A stretch of 64,000 bases of DNA. It comes from a bacterium. GTDB lineage: Bacteria > UBA8248. The DNA lies in NCBI GenBank assembly GCA_022828125.1, contig JAJEJD010000032.1, positions 1 through 64,000 on the forward strand, read 5' to 3'. The notes below the pieces were generated by a model that ran no database searches, was not told the DNA's origin, and saw nothing but the letters and a program-made list of their open reading frames with translations. Shown here in pieces: positions 17,222 through 26,785 of this stretch; the first letter of the stretch is position 1, and each line of letters opens with the position of its first letter. Position numbers and translations under genes: made by a program.

Positions 17222-18571
17222 ATGATGACAGACAAACCGCCAGATGGGGAAAATCCCTCCCACACCGGACCCGCCCAGGAGGGGAAAAACCCGCCGTCCA
17301 CCAACAAGCGACGCCCCCGGCAAAAACGCTTCACCCTCTCTTTCGTCAAGAAATTCCTCCTTTTCCTGGCCCTCGGCGTGGGCCTGTTCTTCGCCGCCGA
17401 GGCGGGATATTTCTGGTGGCAGCATTGGGAGCGATACGTCTCGACGGACAACGCCTATGTGCAGAGTACGCTGACGCCCGTGAGCGTCGAAATTCCGGGC
17501 GTGGTGAAAAAACTCCTGGTCAAGGACAACCAGGCGGTCCGGAAAGGGGACCTCGTCGTCGTCCTCGACAAGCGGCGTCATGAGGTGGCTCTCCAGAAAG
17601 CCAAGGCCGCCGTGGCCGTCGCCCGCGCGAAGTATGAGGCGAGCAAGGTCTCCGTCACCCACTCGATGGGCCGCGCGAGCGGCCTCCAACAGGAAGCAAG
17701 CGCCCGGCTGGAGACTTTGAGGCGCACCCTGCGCTCGGCCCGCGCACTGCTCGTTCAGAGAAAAAACGAAACGCGCGCCCATGCGGCGACGATGAACCAG
17801 GCGCGCGAGGATTTGAACCGAAAACTGCGTCTGCATGGCCAGAAAATCATTTCGGATGAAAACCTGGCGCTTGCGAACGCTTCATATGACGTCGCCAAGG
17901 CGAATTACGACGCCTCCGGGGCCGCGCTCAGCGTGGAGGAGAATAAAGTGGCGGCTATCGTCAACCAGATCGTAGAGGCGCAGGCCGCGGTGGCACTGGC
18001 CAAAAACGAGGACCGTTCCCGGCGCATGAAGAGCCATGACGCCGATTCCCTGAAGGCTGAACTCGAAGAAGCCCTGGCCGCCTACAAGGAGAAGGAGCTT
18101 CTACTCTCCTACACCGAGGTTCGCGCGCCCGTATCCGGCTACGTGGAGAAATCCGTCGACCCGGGAACCTTCGTGCAGCCGGGGCGTCCCTTGCTGCTCA
18201 TCGTTCAACTCGAGAAGGCGTATATCCGGGCGAATTTCAAGGAAATCAAACTCGAGGGCATTCACGTGGGCCAGCCCGCGGAAATCGTGCTCGACGCCTA
18301 TCCGAATCGAACGTTCAAGGGCCACATCGCGAGCCTGTACTCAGGTACGGGTGAGACCTTCTCTCTCCTGCCGCCCGAGAACGCCACAGGGAACTGGGTG
18401 AAGGTCACCCGCCGCATTCCCGTGAAGATACTGCTGGATGAAAGGCCTCCCCCGAACTTCCCGCTTCTGGTCGGCATGTCCGCCTACGTGACCGTGGACA
18501 CCAAAACACGACGCGGCCCCCGCCTGCTGGCCTACCCTGTGGACAAGAAACCGCAAAACCGGAAACCTTGA
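17222..18571 (+). CDS. emrA: HlyD/EmrA family membrane fusion protein
   Basis: A 449-residue periplasmic adaptor of an MFS drug-efflux system. A basic cytoplasmic leader of about 40 residues is followed by one membrane helix (FLLFLALGVGLFFAAEAGYF), the STDNAYVQ start of the barrel/lipoyl region, a long alpha-hairpin (about 100-270), and the second lipoyl half with VRAPVSGYVEKSVDPGTFVQPG. The EmrB-type transporter gene overlaps its stop by 4 bases, so translation is coupled. No outer-membrane factor gene is next to it. Confidence 0.9.
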   Translation: MMTDKPPDGENPSHTGPAQEGKNPPSTNKRRPRQKRFTLSFVKKFLLFLALGVGLFFAAEAGYFWWQHWERYVSTDNAYVQSTLTPVSVEIPGVVKKLLVKDNQAVRKGDLVVVLDKRRHEVALQKAKAAVAVARAKYEASKVSVTHSMGRASGLQQEASARLETLRRTLRSARALLVQRKNETRAHAATMNQAREDLNRKLRLHGQKIISDENLALANASYDVAKANYDASGAALSVEENKVAAIVNQIVEAQAAVALAKNEDRSRRMKSHDADSLKAELEEALAAYKEKELLLSYTEVRAPVSGYVEKSVDPGTFVQPGRPLLLIVQLEKAYIRANFKEIKLEGIHVGQPAEIVLDAYPNRTFKGHIASLYSGTGETFSLLPPENATGNWVKVTRRIPVKILLDERPPPNFPLLVGMSAYVTVDTKTRRGPRLLAYPVDKKPQNRKP

Positions 18572-20154
18572 ACGCAAAAACGACTTCATCCGCTCCCGGC
18601 AGCGGGGGGGAAGCCGCCTCCGGGATAACTTATCCCTCTCCCTTCAACCGCGCGATGATAACGCTCGCGGTCGTGTCGGCCGCGTTCATCTCCATCATGG
18701 ACGCCAGCATCGTCAACGTGGTGATGCCGCACATGCGCGGTTCGTTCAACGTCGATCTGTCCACCATCACCTGGGTGGCGACCATCTACACCATCGCCCA
18801 GATCATCACGATCACCATGTCGGCCTGGTGGAGCACCCTGCTGGGACGGAAGCGCTATTTTCTCGTCTCCTTCGTCTTGTTCACGCTGGCGTCGATTCTC
18901 GTCGGCACCTCGCAAACCTTCACCCAGATGCTCGTCTACCGCATCCTGCAAGGGCTCGGCGGCGGCGGGCTCATCCCCGTCGCGCAGGCGATACTGCGCG
19001 AAACCTATCCGCCGAACAGACAAGGCTGGGCGATGGCCATGTTCGCGGCCGGGGTGGTGCTGGCGCCCGCGATGGGTCCGGTAGTTGGCGGATGGATCAC
19101 GGAATCGCTGAGCTGGCCATGGGTTTTCTACATCAACGTGCCCGTCGCCGCCGTGGGACTCGCCCTCGTCTCCATCTACGTGTACGACCCGCCCCACATG
19201 AAGCGCGGAATCAACAAGGTCGACTGGGTGGGCATCATCCTCATCGGGGTCGGCCTCACCGCGCTTCAGGTCGTCCTGGAACGCGGACAGGATGAGGACT
19301 GGTTCGACTCGAACCTCATCATCTTGATGACGATTCTCACCATCCTTACCCTGACGGCGCTGGTCCTCTGGGAGCTCAAGACGGAAGAACCCATCGTCGA
19401 TTTCAGGGTTCTCAAAAACCTGAACCTGAGCGCCTCGTGCTTCGTGGTGTTGATCTTCGGAATCGTGATGTTCGGGACCACCTTCATCCTGCCGCAATTT
19501 CTGCAAAACCTGCTCGATCACGGCCCGTATGAAACCGGCCTCGTCATGCTGCCAAGGGGCATCGCCCTGTTCTGCATGATGCCCATCGTGGGCCACCTGT
19601 ACAATCATGTGGATTACAGGATATTGATGTGTGGCGGCGTCGCGCTGGCCATGACGTCCCTGATTCTGATGTCGGGGCTCTCGTTGCAGACAGACTATTG
19701 GGACATGGTATCGCGCCTCGTCATCCTGGGTTTCGGCATGCCCTTCGTCTTCGTCACCCTGACGACCGTCGCCTTCAGCACCACCGCAGTGGCCGACATC
19801 AACTCCGCCACGAGCCTCTACAACCTGGCGCGCCGCCTGGGGGGCAACCTGGGGTTCGCCGTCATGGCGATACTTCTCGAACGCCGCACCGCCCTTCATC
19901 GCGTGAACATGGTGGGAAACATCACCGAATCAAACGCCACGTTCCTCTCATACAAAGAAACGCTGTCGGAAATGCTCGTCCGCAAGCAAATCGACCCGCA
20001 CACCGCGCAGACCAAGGCGATGGGCCTCATCGAGCAGACCATCGACAAACAAGCCACCATGCTCGCCTACAACGACATCTATTGGATCATGGGATGGAGC
20101 TTCATTTTCGTCATCCCGTTCATTCTGGTGCTGAAAGCCGACAAGCAGGCGTGA
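18568..20154 (+). CDS. emrB: DHA2 family MFS transporter (EmrB/QacA type)
   Basis: A 528-residue inner-membrane drug:proton antiporter with about 14 hydrophobic segments. Family motifs are visible: MDASIVNVVMPHM in helix 1, LGRKRYF after helix 2, RILQGLGGGGLIPVAQAIL, and motif C-like APAMGPVVGGWI. The start is TTG 18568 overlapping the emrA TGA (TTGA), an arrangement usual for emrAB pairs. Together with EmrA it exports hydrophobic toxicants; specificity unknown. Confidence 0.92.
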   Translation: MNAKTTSSAPGSGGEAASGITYPSPFNRAMITLAVVSAAFISIMDASIVNVVMPHMRGSFNVDLSTITWVATIYTIAQIITITMSAWWSTLLGRKRYFLVSFVLFTLASILVGTSQTFTQMLVYRILQGLGGGGLIPVAQAILRETYPPNRQGWAMAMFAAGVVLAPAMGPVVGGWITESLSWPWVFYINVPVAAVGLALVSIYVYDPPHMKRGINKVDWVGIILIGVGLTALQVVLERGQDEDWFDSNLIILMTILTILTLTALVLWELKTEEPIVDFRVLKNLNLSASCFVVLIFGIVMFGTTFILPQFLQNLLDHGPYETGLVMLPRGIALFCMMPIVGHLYNHVDYRILMCGGVALAMTSLILMSGLSLQTDYWDMVSRLVILGFGMPFVFVTLTTVAFSTTAVADINSATSLYNLARRLGGNLGFAVMAILLERRTALHRVNMVGNITESNATFLSYKETLSEMLVRKQIDPHTAQTKAMGLIEQTIDKQATMLAYNDIYWIMGWSFIFVIPFILVLKADKQA

Positions 20155-20230
20155 AGTGCGGACGAAGCAGTGGGCGGCCACGCAGGGAAAACAAAGGGAA
20201 TACGCCGGGCCAATAACGGAAAAAGGAGGG

Positions 20231-20329
20231 TTATTTCTTGGGGTAAATCCCAAAGGGGTCCTTCAGCAGCACCTTCCAGACGAAAATGAGTACGACTACG
20301 GCCAATATGATGATCGAAAGGGTTTTCAT
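20231..20329 (-). CDS. Small membrane protein, 32 residues
   Basis: An ATG at 20329 opens a 32-residue frame: KTLSIIILAVVVLIFVWKVL forms one membrane helix, followed by a short basic tail ending GIYPKK. GGGAGAG lies 12 bases upstream, a little far. It sits alone between the emrB-type gene (convergent) and tRNA-Lys. The codon use is like that of neighbouring genes and the protein has a clear single-span topology, but at this length conservation is needed to be sure. Function unknown. Confidence 0.5.
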   Translation of the reverse strand: MKTLSIIILAVVVLIFVWKVLLKDPFGIYPKK

Positions 20330-20362
20330 ACGGAACCGACTCTCCCATGAATGCGCGAAAAC

Positions 20363-20439
20363 TGGTGGGTCGCCGGGGAATCGAACCCCGAACCCACGGA
20401 TTAAGAGTCCGTTGCTCTGCCTAGTTGAGCTAGCGACCC
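20363..20439 (-). tRNA. tRNA-Lys(CTT)
   Basis: A complete cloverleaf with encoded CCA. Acceptor GGGTCGC pairs with GCGACCC, discriminator A. Anticodon loop CTCTTAA gives CTT (plus-strand AAG at 20403-20405), reading AAG. T loop TTCGATT present. Confidence 0.96.
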
Positions 20440-20649
20440 GATATCTGAATGATTGCCGATCGGCGATCATCAACCCGAAGTTAGCACAGCGAGTCGACAT
20501 AACAAAACCGGTGCGGCCCATCGACTCTCGAACATTTTTGAGTAAAAACGCCTCTCGCCCTCCCGGATGAAAATCCTCCCAAAAAGCATGAAGACGCGCA
20601 TTCGGGGTTCCCGCGCGCCCCGCGGCTCTCGGGTCTATTCGGATACGGA

Positions 20650-21972
20650 CTACCTTTCGGGAATCAGGCCGCGGGGACTGAAACGCAGGACCATCAACAG
20701 GATGACTCCCATGACCATATGACGCATGTGGGCCGCACTTTCCATCAGGTGCCGACGCAGAGGGCTGTCCTGCGCGAGACCCGAAGTGAGTAGTTCCATG
20801 ACCCACAAACCGATGGGTTCGGCCTCGACCCAGAAGAACCAGATCACGAAACCGCCCAGAACCGCGCCCCGGTTGTTCCCCGACCCGCCGACGATGACCA
20901 TCACCCAGATGATGAAAGTGAAGCGGAGCGGCTGGTAGGAAGCAGGCGTGAACTGCCCGTCCAGGGTGGTGAGCATGGCGCCTGCGACGCCGACCACCGC
21001 CGAGCCCAGGATGAACACCTGCAGATGGCGTCCCGTGACGTCCTTCCCCATGGCGGAAGCGGCGAGTTCGTTGTCCCTTATGGCGCGCATCATCCGCCCC
21101 CACGGGGAATGGAGCGCCCGCCCGGAGAGCCACAACACCACGAGAAGGACTGTGGCGAACAGCCCCGCGTAGCACAATTTCACGAAAATGGAAGAGAACT
21201 CCACGGGCGATACGCCCAGCAGCGCAGCCCAGTCCCGGAACCAGAGGGCCTGCTGAAGATCCACCTCATAAGGCACGGGGCGGGGCAGTCCGGTCACGTT
21301 CTTCACGCCGCGGGCCAGCCAATCCTCGTTCTTCAGGACGGCGATGATGATCTCCGAAATTCCCAGCGTGGCGATTGCCAGATAATCGGCCCTGAGGCCC
21401 AATGCGATCTTTCCGATTGCCCAGGCGACGGCAGCGGCGAACAGACCACCCGCGACCCAGGAGAGCAGGATGGGCAGCCCCAGACCGCCCAGAAACCCGG
21501 CTTTGGTCGGATCCACGGCCTCGATGGCCTCCACGGCAGGGAAAAAGAACGCCCGCGCGAGAAAATAGCCGCCGATGATGATGAAGGCGAGGAGGAGTTT
21601 CCGCGGCGCTCCGGCGGGAGCGCGTCTGGCGGCGAAAACGGCTGCCAGAATCGTCGCCAGAGAAATCGCCAGAGCGACGATGACGCCCCCACCGCCCGCT
21701 TTCCAGGCCGCCGGGACCGGTGCGACGGAAACGAGAACCGCCGTCACCCCCCCCAGCGCCGCGAACCCCAGGATGCCGAAATTCACGAGTCCGGCGTAGC
21801 CCCACTGTATGTTGACACCCAGAGACATGATGGCCGATATGAGGCAGAGGTTCAGAATCGTCAGCGCCAGGGGCCAACTCTGGATCACACCGACCAGAGT
21901 CAGAGCCGCGAACATGGCGGCGAACATGCAGATGGTGCGTATGTTCTCTCTCCTGTGGGCCGCAGGGTTCAT
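20650..21972 (-). CDS. livM: Branched-chain amino acid ABC transporter permease LivM
   Basis: A 440-residue inner-membrane permease with about ten hydrophobic segments. The family signature GYAGLVNFGILGFAALGG is near residue 58, and GRMMRAIRDNELAASAMGKD is the cytoplasmic loop that contacts the ATPase. It is longer than E. coli-type cores because of an extra hydrophobic stretch around residues 95-150. The ATG at 21972 overlaps the livH stop (ATGA), with GGAGGAG upstream. A longer upstream frame to 22092 runs inside livH and is rejected. It is the last gene of the operon. Confidence 0.92.
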   Translation of the reverse strand: MNPAAHRRENIRTICMFAAMFAALTLVGVIQSWPLALTILNLCLISAIMSLGVNIQWGYAGLVNFGILGFAALGGVTAVLVSVAPVPAAWKAGGGGVIVALAISLATILAAVFAARRAPAGAPRKLLLAFIIIGGYFLARAFFFPAVEAIEAVDPTKAGFLGGLGLPILLSWVAGGLFAAAVAWAIGKIALGLRADYLAIATLGISEIIIAVLKNEDWLARGVKNVTGLPRPVPYEVDLQQALWFRDWAALLGVSPVEFSSIFVKLCYAGLFATVLLVVLWLSGRALHSPWGRMMRAIRDNELAASAMGKDVTGRHLQVFILGSAVVGVAGAMLTTLDGQFTPASYQPLRFTFIIWVMVIVGGSGNNRGAVLGGFVIWFFWVEAEPIGLWVMELLTSGLAQDSPLRRHLMESAAHMRHMVMGVILLMVLRFSPRGLIPER

Positions 21973-22982
21973 GGAGATCTCCTCCCAAAGATGCCGGTGG
22001 GCCTGAGCAGCAGCACCAGCACCAGAATGACGAAGGAAACCGCGAATTTGTAATCCGTGGACAGCAGTTGCGCCAACCCTTGCGGCGCCCATTCTCCCGG
22101 CGTGAGGTAGGCGAGGAATTTTCTGTAGGCGTAAGTGAGAGCGACCTCGGAGAAAGCAATGGTGAAGCCGCCGGCGATTGCGCCCAACGGGTTGCCCAGA
22201 CCACCTACGATGGCGGAGGCGAAGATGGGCAGCAGAAGGTTGAAATAGGTGAACGGCTTGAAACTCTTGTCCAGGCCATACAGGACGCCGGCGATGGTGG
22301 CGAGCGCCGCCGCGATGATCCAGGTGGTGCGCACGACCCGTTCAGGGTCGATTCCCGAGAGCAGGGCCAGTTCCTCGTTGTCCGAGTAAGCACGCATGGA
22401 TTTGCCGGTGCGCGTGCGGTTCAGGAACCAGAAAAGGGCCGCCACTACGATGATAGCCGTCAGGATGGTCAACCCCTGCGTGGTCTTGAAGGCGACGCCC
22501 TCATCAAGGCCGCTCAGGCGCTTGAAGGCCGGCGCCGTGATGATGAAGCGCTGCCCGTCGACGAACCACCTGTCGCCGGGCCCGATGATGAAGCGCACCA
22601 CGCTGTTGTAGACGAACATTACCCCGACCGAGACGATCATCAACACCTCGGGCGCAGCCTTCACCCGGCGATAGAAACGATACACCCAGCGATCGATCAA
22701 CAGGCAAAGGGCGACCGTGCAGAGGACGCCGAACGGCAGGGCCAGCAGGGCGGTCGGCAGCGGGGAGATCGAAACGTCCCAGTATTGAAGCAACCAGGTG
22801 AGCAGGATGGTCGCCATGGCCCCGAAGGCCATGGTGTCTCCCTGGGCAAAATCCGAAAAGCGCAAGATGGCGTATATCAAGGTAACGGCGAGTGCGCCCA
22901 GCGCCAGTTGGCTGCCATACGCCATGGCGGGAACGATGACGAAATTCGACACCAGGATCAGCGCGTTCAGAATGCCGTCCAT
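21969..22982 (-). CDS. livH: Branched-chain amino acid ABC transporter permease LivH
   Basis: A 337-residue permease: GSQLALGALAVTLIYAILRFSDFAQGDTMAFGA at the N-terminus is the LivH hallmark, followed by RTRTGKSMRAYSDNEELALLSGID, the EAA-like loop, and NPLGAIAGGFTIAFSE near the C-terminus. I start at ATG 22982 (MDGILNAL), four bases after the livF stop. It forms the membrane channel with LivM. Whether amino acids are the cargo is uncertain, since this ABC class also takes up amides, urea and aromatic acids. Confidence 0.92.
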   Translation of the reverse strand: MDGILNALILVSNFVIVPAMAYGSQLALGALAVTLIYAILRFSDFAQGDTMAFGAMATILLTWLLQYWDVSISPLPTALLALPFGVLCTVALCLLIDRWVYRFYRRVKAAPEVLMIVSVGVMFVYNSVVRFIIGPGDRWFVDGQRFIITAPAFKRLSGLDEGVAFKTTQGLTILTAIIVVAALFWFLNRTRTGKSMRAYSDNEELALLSGIDPERVVRTTWIIAAALATIAGVLYGLDKSFKPFTYFNLLLPIFASAIVGGLGNPLGAIAGGFTIAFSEVALTYAYRKFLAYLTPGEWAPQGLAQLLSTDYKFAVSFVILVLVLLLRPTGIFGRRSP

Positions 22983-22986
22983 CGCC

Positions 22987-23709
22987 TCAACCGCCCAGGA
23001 ACGCCCGGCGGACATCCGTGTTCATCATCAGGGCCGGGCCGGTGTCGGTATAGCGGTTTCGCCCCCCCACGAGGACGTAACCCCTGTCGGCGATGGCGAG
23101 GGCCTGGCGGGCATTCTGCTCCACCATCACAACGGCGATGCCGTCGCCCGCGATGTAGAGGATCTGCTCGAACAACTCGGTCATCACGATGGGCGAGACC
23201 CCCGCCGTGGGCTCGTCGAGCATGAGCACCTTCGGGCGGGTCATGAGCGCGCGGCCCACCGCCACCTGCTGGCGCTGGCCGCCTGAGAGTTCACCCGCGA
23301 GCTGGCGGCGTTTTTCCTTCAGGACCGGGAAGAGGTCGAAAACCTGCTCCATCGTGTCCGCAATGTCGTCCTGACGGATGAAGGCCCCCATCTCGAGGTT
23401 TTCCTCCACCGTCATGGAGGTGAAGACGTTTCCGGTTTGCGGCACCAGGCTCATGCCCCGGGCGACGCGCTCCTGGGGTTTCAGGCCGGTGATGTCCTCG
23501 CCATCCAGGCGAACCGACCCCTCGCGCATTTCCAACATGCCCAGGATTGCTCTCATGGCCGTGGATTTACCCGAGCCGTTGGGGCCGACGATGACCGTGA
23601 TTTCTCCGGATCGGGCGCCGATGGTGCACTCGTGAATGATGTCCGGCCCGCCATAGCCGCCGGTCATGTTCTCGCCGATGAGATAATCTTCTGAATCATT
23701 CATCGTCAT
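22987..23709 (-). CDS. livF: Branched-chain amino acid ABC transporter ATP-binding protein LivF
   Basis: A 240-residue ABC ATPase: Walker A GPNGSGKST, signature LSGGQRQQVAVGRALM, Walker B VLMLDEPTAGVSP, switch His in VMVEQNARQAL (Gln-type LivF end). The family arm AIRDGEI-like GEITVIVGPNG is seen near residue 34. Two in-frame ATG codons (23709, 23703) are possible; both overlap the livG 3' end, so translation is coupled. Confidence 0.93.
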   Translation of the reverse strand: MTMNDSEDYLIGENMTGGYGGPDIIHECTIGARSGEITVIVGPNGSGKSTAMRAILGMLEMREGSVRLDGEDITGLKPQERVARGMSLVPQTGNVFTSMTVEENLEMGAFIRQDDIADTMEQVFDLFPVLKEKRRQLAGELSGGQRQQVAVGRALMTRPKVLMLDEPTAGVSPIVMTELFEQILYIAGDGIAVVMVEQNARQALAIADRGYVLVGGRNRYTDTGPALMMNTDVRRAFLGG

Positions 23710-24487
23710 CGGCCCGGTTCGGCTTGTCTTTGCGGCGCCCGCCCAGATAGGCCGTGACGACTTGCTCGTCGGCTCTCACTTCCTCGGCGGAGCCCTGCGC
23801 GAGAACCGCGCCCTCGGCCATGACGATCACCGGATCGCAGAGGCGCGAGATGAAATCCATGTCATGCTCTATCATGCAAAATGTATAGCCGCGCTCGCGC
23901 TGCAAACGCAGGATGGCGTCGCCCAGCGTCTTGAGCAGGGTGCGGTTGACGCCGGCGCCTACCTCGTCCAGAAGAACGACCTTGGCGTCGACCATCATGG
24001 TGCGGCCAAGCTCCAGAAGCTTCTTCTGGCCGCCGGAGAGGTTCCCGGCCAACTCGTCCGCCACTCGCTTGATTTCGAGAAATTCGATGACTTCATCGGC
24101 CTTGGCGCGAACGCGCTCTTCTTCCGAGCGAACGAGCGCGGGCCGCAGCCAAGCGCCGAGAAGGTTTTCCCCCGACTGGCCCGAGGGCACCATCATGAGG
24201 TTTTCGCGCACCGTCAGGGTGGGGAATTCCTGCGCGATCTGAAAGGTGCGCAGCATACCCATGGCGCAGAGTTCGTGGGGCTTGAGGCCGGTGACGTTCT
24301 CCCCGTCCAGATAGACGCTGCCCGACGTGGGGCGATGAAACCCGGCGATGACGTTGAACAACGTGGTCTTGCCGGCACCGTTGGGGCCGATCAGCCCGGT
24401 GATGCGGCCGCCGTCGATGGTGAGGGAAACGCCATCGACGGCGCGAATGCCGCCAAAGTGCATGTGGAGATCAACAACCGAAATCAT
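23696..24487 (-). CDS. livG: Branched-chain amino acid ABC transporter ATP-binding protein LivG
   Basis: A 263-residue ABC ATPase: Walker A GPNGAGKTT, the LivG-specific insertion GMLRTFQIAQEFPTLTVRENLM, signature LSGGQKKLLELGRTMM, Walker B VVLLDEVGAGVN (Val where Pro is usual after Glu), switch CMIEHDMDF. Start ATG 24487 matches the family start MISVVDLHMHFGG; upstream extension to 24592 reads into the intergenic region. It is the first ATPase after the binding-protein gene in the livKGFHM order. Confidence 0.92.
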   Translation of the reverse strand: MISVVDLHMHFGGIRAVDGVSLTIDGGRITGLIGPNGAGKTTLFNVIAGFHRPTSGSVYLDGENVTGLKPHELCAMGMLRTFQIAQEFPTLTVRENLMMVPSGQSGENLLGAWLRPALVRSEEERVRAKADEVIEFLEIKRVADELAGNLSGGQKKLLELGRTMMVDAKVVLLDEVGAGVNRTLLKTLGDAILRLQRERGYTFCMIEHDMDFISRLCDPVIVMAEGAVLAQGSAEEVRADEQVVTAYLGGRRKDKPNRADDDE

Positions 24488-24560
24488 GAAACCCACAAAG
24501 AACGCCAAGCCTCGTCGCCCGGCTGCCTCGCATGGAGCGAACCCCCGACAAACGATCCGT

Positions 24561-25745
24561 CTAGCGGTAGCGCACGGTGGTGATTTTCCCACCCTTCACG
24601 AGTATCTCGCGGTAGTTGCCTGCGCTCTCGCCGGGTCCTATCAACTCAACCGCCGAGGCGCCCACGTAATCGACGTCGCCGCCCTTGGCGAGGATCTTCA
24701 GCGCCTTGGCCAGTTCACCGGGATAAATCTTCTCGCCCGGCGCATTGGCGACCATCATCACCTTGTCCTTGAGCTTCGCGCTTTTGCTGGAGCCGGCCGC
24801 CTGCATGGCCAGCAGGATCAAGGCCGCGGCGTCATAGGACTCGGGCACGAACGGGGTGCCCCCCTTGAAGCCCGCTTTCTTTGCCAGGGCTCCGAGCTTC
24901 GCGGCGCCGGGGCTGTCCGTGCCCGGGACGGTGCCGTAAGAACCATCGAGCGCCTTGCCGATGGCTTTCGGCAGGCTCTCGGCGATCATGCCGTCGGGCA
25001 GCAGGAAGGTCTCGAACGCGCCGGTATCCACCGCCGCCCGGATGACGCCCTTGCCGCCCTGGTCCACATAACCGGCGACGATCAGAACGTCGCCGCCCGC
25101 GGCCGAGAGAGCGCCGACTTCCGCCGTATAATCCGCCTTGCCGTCTTCGTGCGCGGCGGAAATCGTGATCTTGCCGCCGGCCTTCTCGAAATTGGTCTTG
25201 ATGCTGTCGGCCAGACCCTTGCCGTAATCGTTGTTGGTGTAGGTCAGGGCCGCCGACTTGACGCCCCTTTCCTTCAAAACGTCGGTGATGACCTGCCCCT
25301 GCCGGGCGTCGGAGGGAGCGGTGCGGAAAAAGAGGCCGTTGTCCTTGATGGTGGAAAGAGCCGGCGAAGTCGCCGAGGGAGAGATCATCACGACCCCATT
25401 GGGCAAGGCCACGTTTTTCAGTACGGCAATGGTAACGCCCGAACAATCGCCGCCGACGATGGCGTTGACCTTGTCGGACGTGACCAAACGCTCGGCCGCC
25501 GCCCTGGCTGCGGCGGAATCGATGCAGGTGCTGTCGCCGCGTACCGAAACCACCTTGGCGCCGCCCAGCAGGGCGCCGCTGTCGCTGACTTCCTTGATCG
25601 CCAATTCGGCGCCCTTGGCCATGCCCGGCGTCAGCGATTCGATGGGACCCGTATAACCGAAAAGGACTCCCAGCTTGATTGTTTCGGCACTGGCCGTCGC
25701 GCTTGCAAGTAAAACCAAAGCCATTGCAACCAGCAGTTTTTTCAT
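24561..25745 (-). CDS. livK: Branched-chain amino acid-type ABC transporter substrate-binding protein
   Basis: A 394-residue periplasmic binding protein. The signal peptide KKLLVAMALVLLASATASA is cleaved before ETIKLGVLFGYTGPIESL. The type I binding fold follows (GDSTCIDSAAARAAAERLV, SPSATSPALS, FFRTAPSDARQGQV). The start ATG 25745 has AGGGGAG just upstream. It is the first gene of the operon, 73 bases before livG. The pocket cannot be read for ligand, so leucine-type uptake is a family-based assumption. Confidence 0.9.
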   Translation of the reverse strand: MKKLLVAMALVLLASATASAETIKLGVLFGYTGPIESLTPGMAKGAELAIKEVSDSGALLGGAKVVSVRGDSTCIDSAAARAAAERLVTSDKVNAIVGGDCSGVTIAVLKNVALPNGVVMISPSATSPALSTIKDNGLFFRTAPSDARQGQVITDVLKERGVKSAALTYTNNDYGKGLADSIKTNFEKAGGKITISAAHEDGKADYTAEVGALSAAGGDVLIVAGYVDQGGKGVIRAAVDTGAFETFLLPDGMIAESLPKAIGKALDGSYGTVPGTDSPGAAKLGALAKKAGFKGGTPFVPESYDAAALILLAMQAAGSSKSAKLKDKVMMVANAPGEKIYPGELAKALKILAKGGDVDYVGASAVELIGPGESAGNYREILVKGGKITTVRYR

Positions 25746-26047
25746 CTCCCCTCTCCTTAGAAGAATCATCGTTGGAAAATATAGTGATCAGAGCCCTCAA
25801 TGCGGATGAAACCGATTATACACAAACCCGAAAGAATGGTCGAAAAAAATCTTCAAAACAAGCGATTTCGAGCGCGCCGTACACTAATGACTATCGCGCC
25901 AGGGAAGTAAAGTGTCTCGGGATGTATGTTTCAGTATCTGTGCACCAAAGAGAGGCACAGTGATGGATAAAGGCGCCGTAGACCACATTCGCAATCTCCG
26001 AACGCTCGTATCTTCTTGATTTTGTAATGTTTCTCATGATTTTCAGG
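25746..26047. other. Promoter region of the liv operon and spacer to tRNA cluster
   Basis: About 300 bases with lower GC between livK and tRNA-Arg. The part next to livK holds the predicted promoter at 25815-25843. The rest shows no gene with a credible start. Confidence 0.5.
25815..25843 (-). promoter_or_regulatory. Predicted sigma70-type promoter of the liv operon
   Basis: On the minus strand TATAAT (25820-25815) is 17 bases from TCGACC (25843-25838), which matches four of six -35 bases. It lies 70 bases before the livK ATG. Confidence 0.6.
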
Positions 26048-26124
26048 TGGCACGCCCGGTAGGACTCGAACCTACAACCTTCGGATCCGAAGTCCGACGC
26101 TCTATCCAATTGAGCTACGGGCGC
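26048..26124 (-). tRNA. tRNA-Arg(TCG)
   Basis: Cloverleaf with encoded CCA and discriminator G. Acceptor GCGCCCG pairs with CGGGCGT (first pair G-U). The anticodon loop CTTCGGA is closed by stem TCGGA/TCCGA and gives TCG, reading CGA. Confidence 0.94.
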
Positions 26125-26180
26125 GTGATATCCGTTGGTCTTGCTCGGAGCCAGGTCCGCTCAAGATAATGTGAACGCTG

Positions 26181-26257
26181 TGGGGTGAGTGAGGGGATTT
26201 GAACCCCCGACCTCCGGGGCCACAACCCGGCGCTCTAACCACTGAGCTACACCCACC
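26181..26257 (-). tRNA. tRNA-His(GTG)
   Basis: Anticodon loop TTGTGGC on stem CCGGG/CCCGG gives GTG. Acceptor GTGGGTG pairs with CACTCAC. The extra G(-1) at 26257 can pair with discriminator C73, the identity feature of tRNA-His, and CCA is encoded. Confidence 0.95.
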
Positions 26258-26326
26258 ATGTATTCATTCCCCTCACCTGCGCGTGGCCTCGCATCGGAGA
26301 GGGGAGCGCCGCGATTTCCAAAAATA

Positions 26327-26403
<77 letters not shown>

Positions 26404-26785
26404 CCGACTCGGCGACTTTTCCGTGGCGACACACTCGCAGGCGCCGCTTTCCGCCCGAAAGGCAAGAGAAAATATCACAAATCGGGATCGTCAACAACGC
26501 CTCGATGAGGAAGCCCATCCTAGAAAAGAGGTCACGATGGAAAAAGAATGGTTTAGCGCACGGGCAGGTTCAGGGAGATGCAACAGAAGAGGATCACGCA
26601 GCCAAGTGAGCAGAAAAATACACGCATGGGGCCTTCCGGCCCCGCCCCGCGAGCGCCCCCCTTCTCCCCAAATTTTCGCATTGAGTGATTCAGTATAAGG
26701 AAACCGCCGGAAATGTCCAGCGGCTTGGGAGAATTTGCAATTTCACCAGGCGCGCGCGCCATAAGCGGCCGGGATAAACGGAACC
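26404..26785. other. Intergenic, with hairpins that may end the DehI-family gene
   Basis: No convincing gene in about 380 bases. Two hairpins are visible: GGGGCC/GGCCCC around TTCC (26628-26643), and an imperfect CCGCCGG/CCAGCGG stem (26703-26722) followed on the minus strand by TTTCCTTATAC. Either could terminate the minus-strand gene ending at 26786; neither has a strong T tract. A short hydrophobic frame at 26553-26627 (minus) lacks supporting signals. Confidence 0.4.

Noticed and set aside
18586-19899. 437-residue minus-strand frame opposite the EmrB-type gene
   Set aside because: It is rich in His, Arg, Asp and Gly with no domain, and lies fully antisense to a clear transporter gene. 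It is a shadow from GC-rich codon use.
26553-26627. 24-residue hydrophobic minus-strand peptide
   Set aside because: It lacks a ribosome binding site and starts inside a GC hairpin region; support is too thin.
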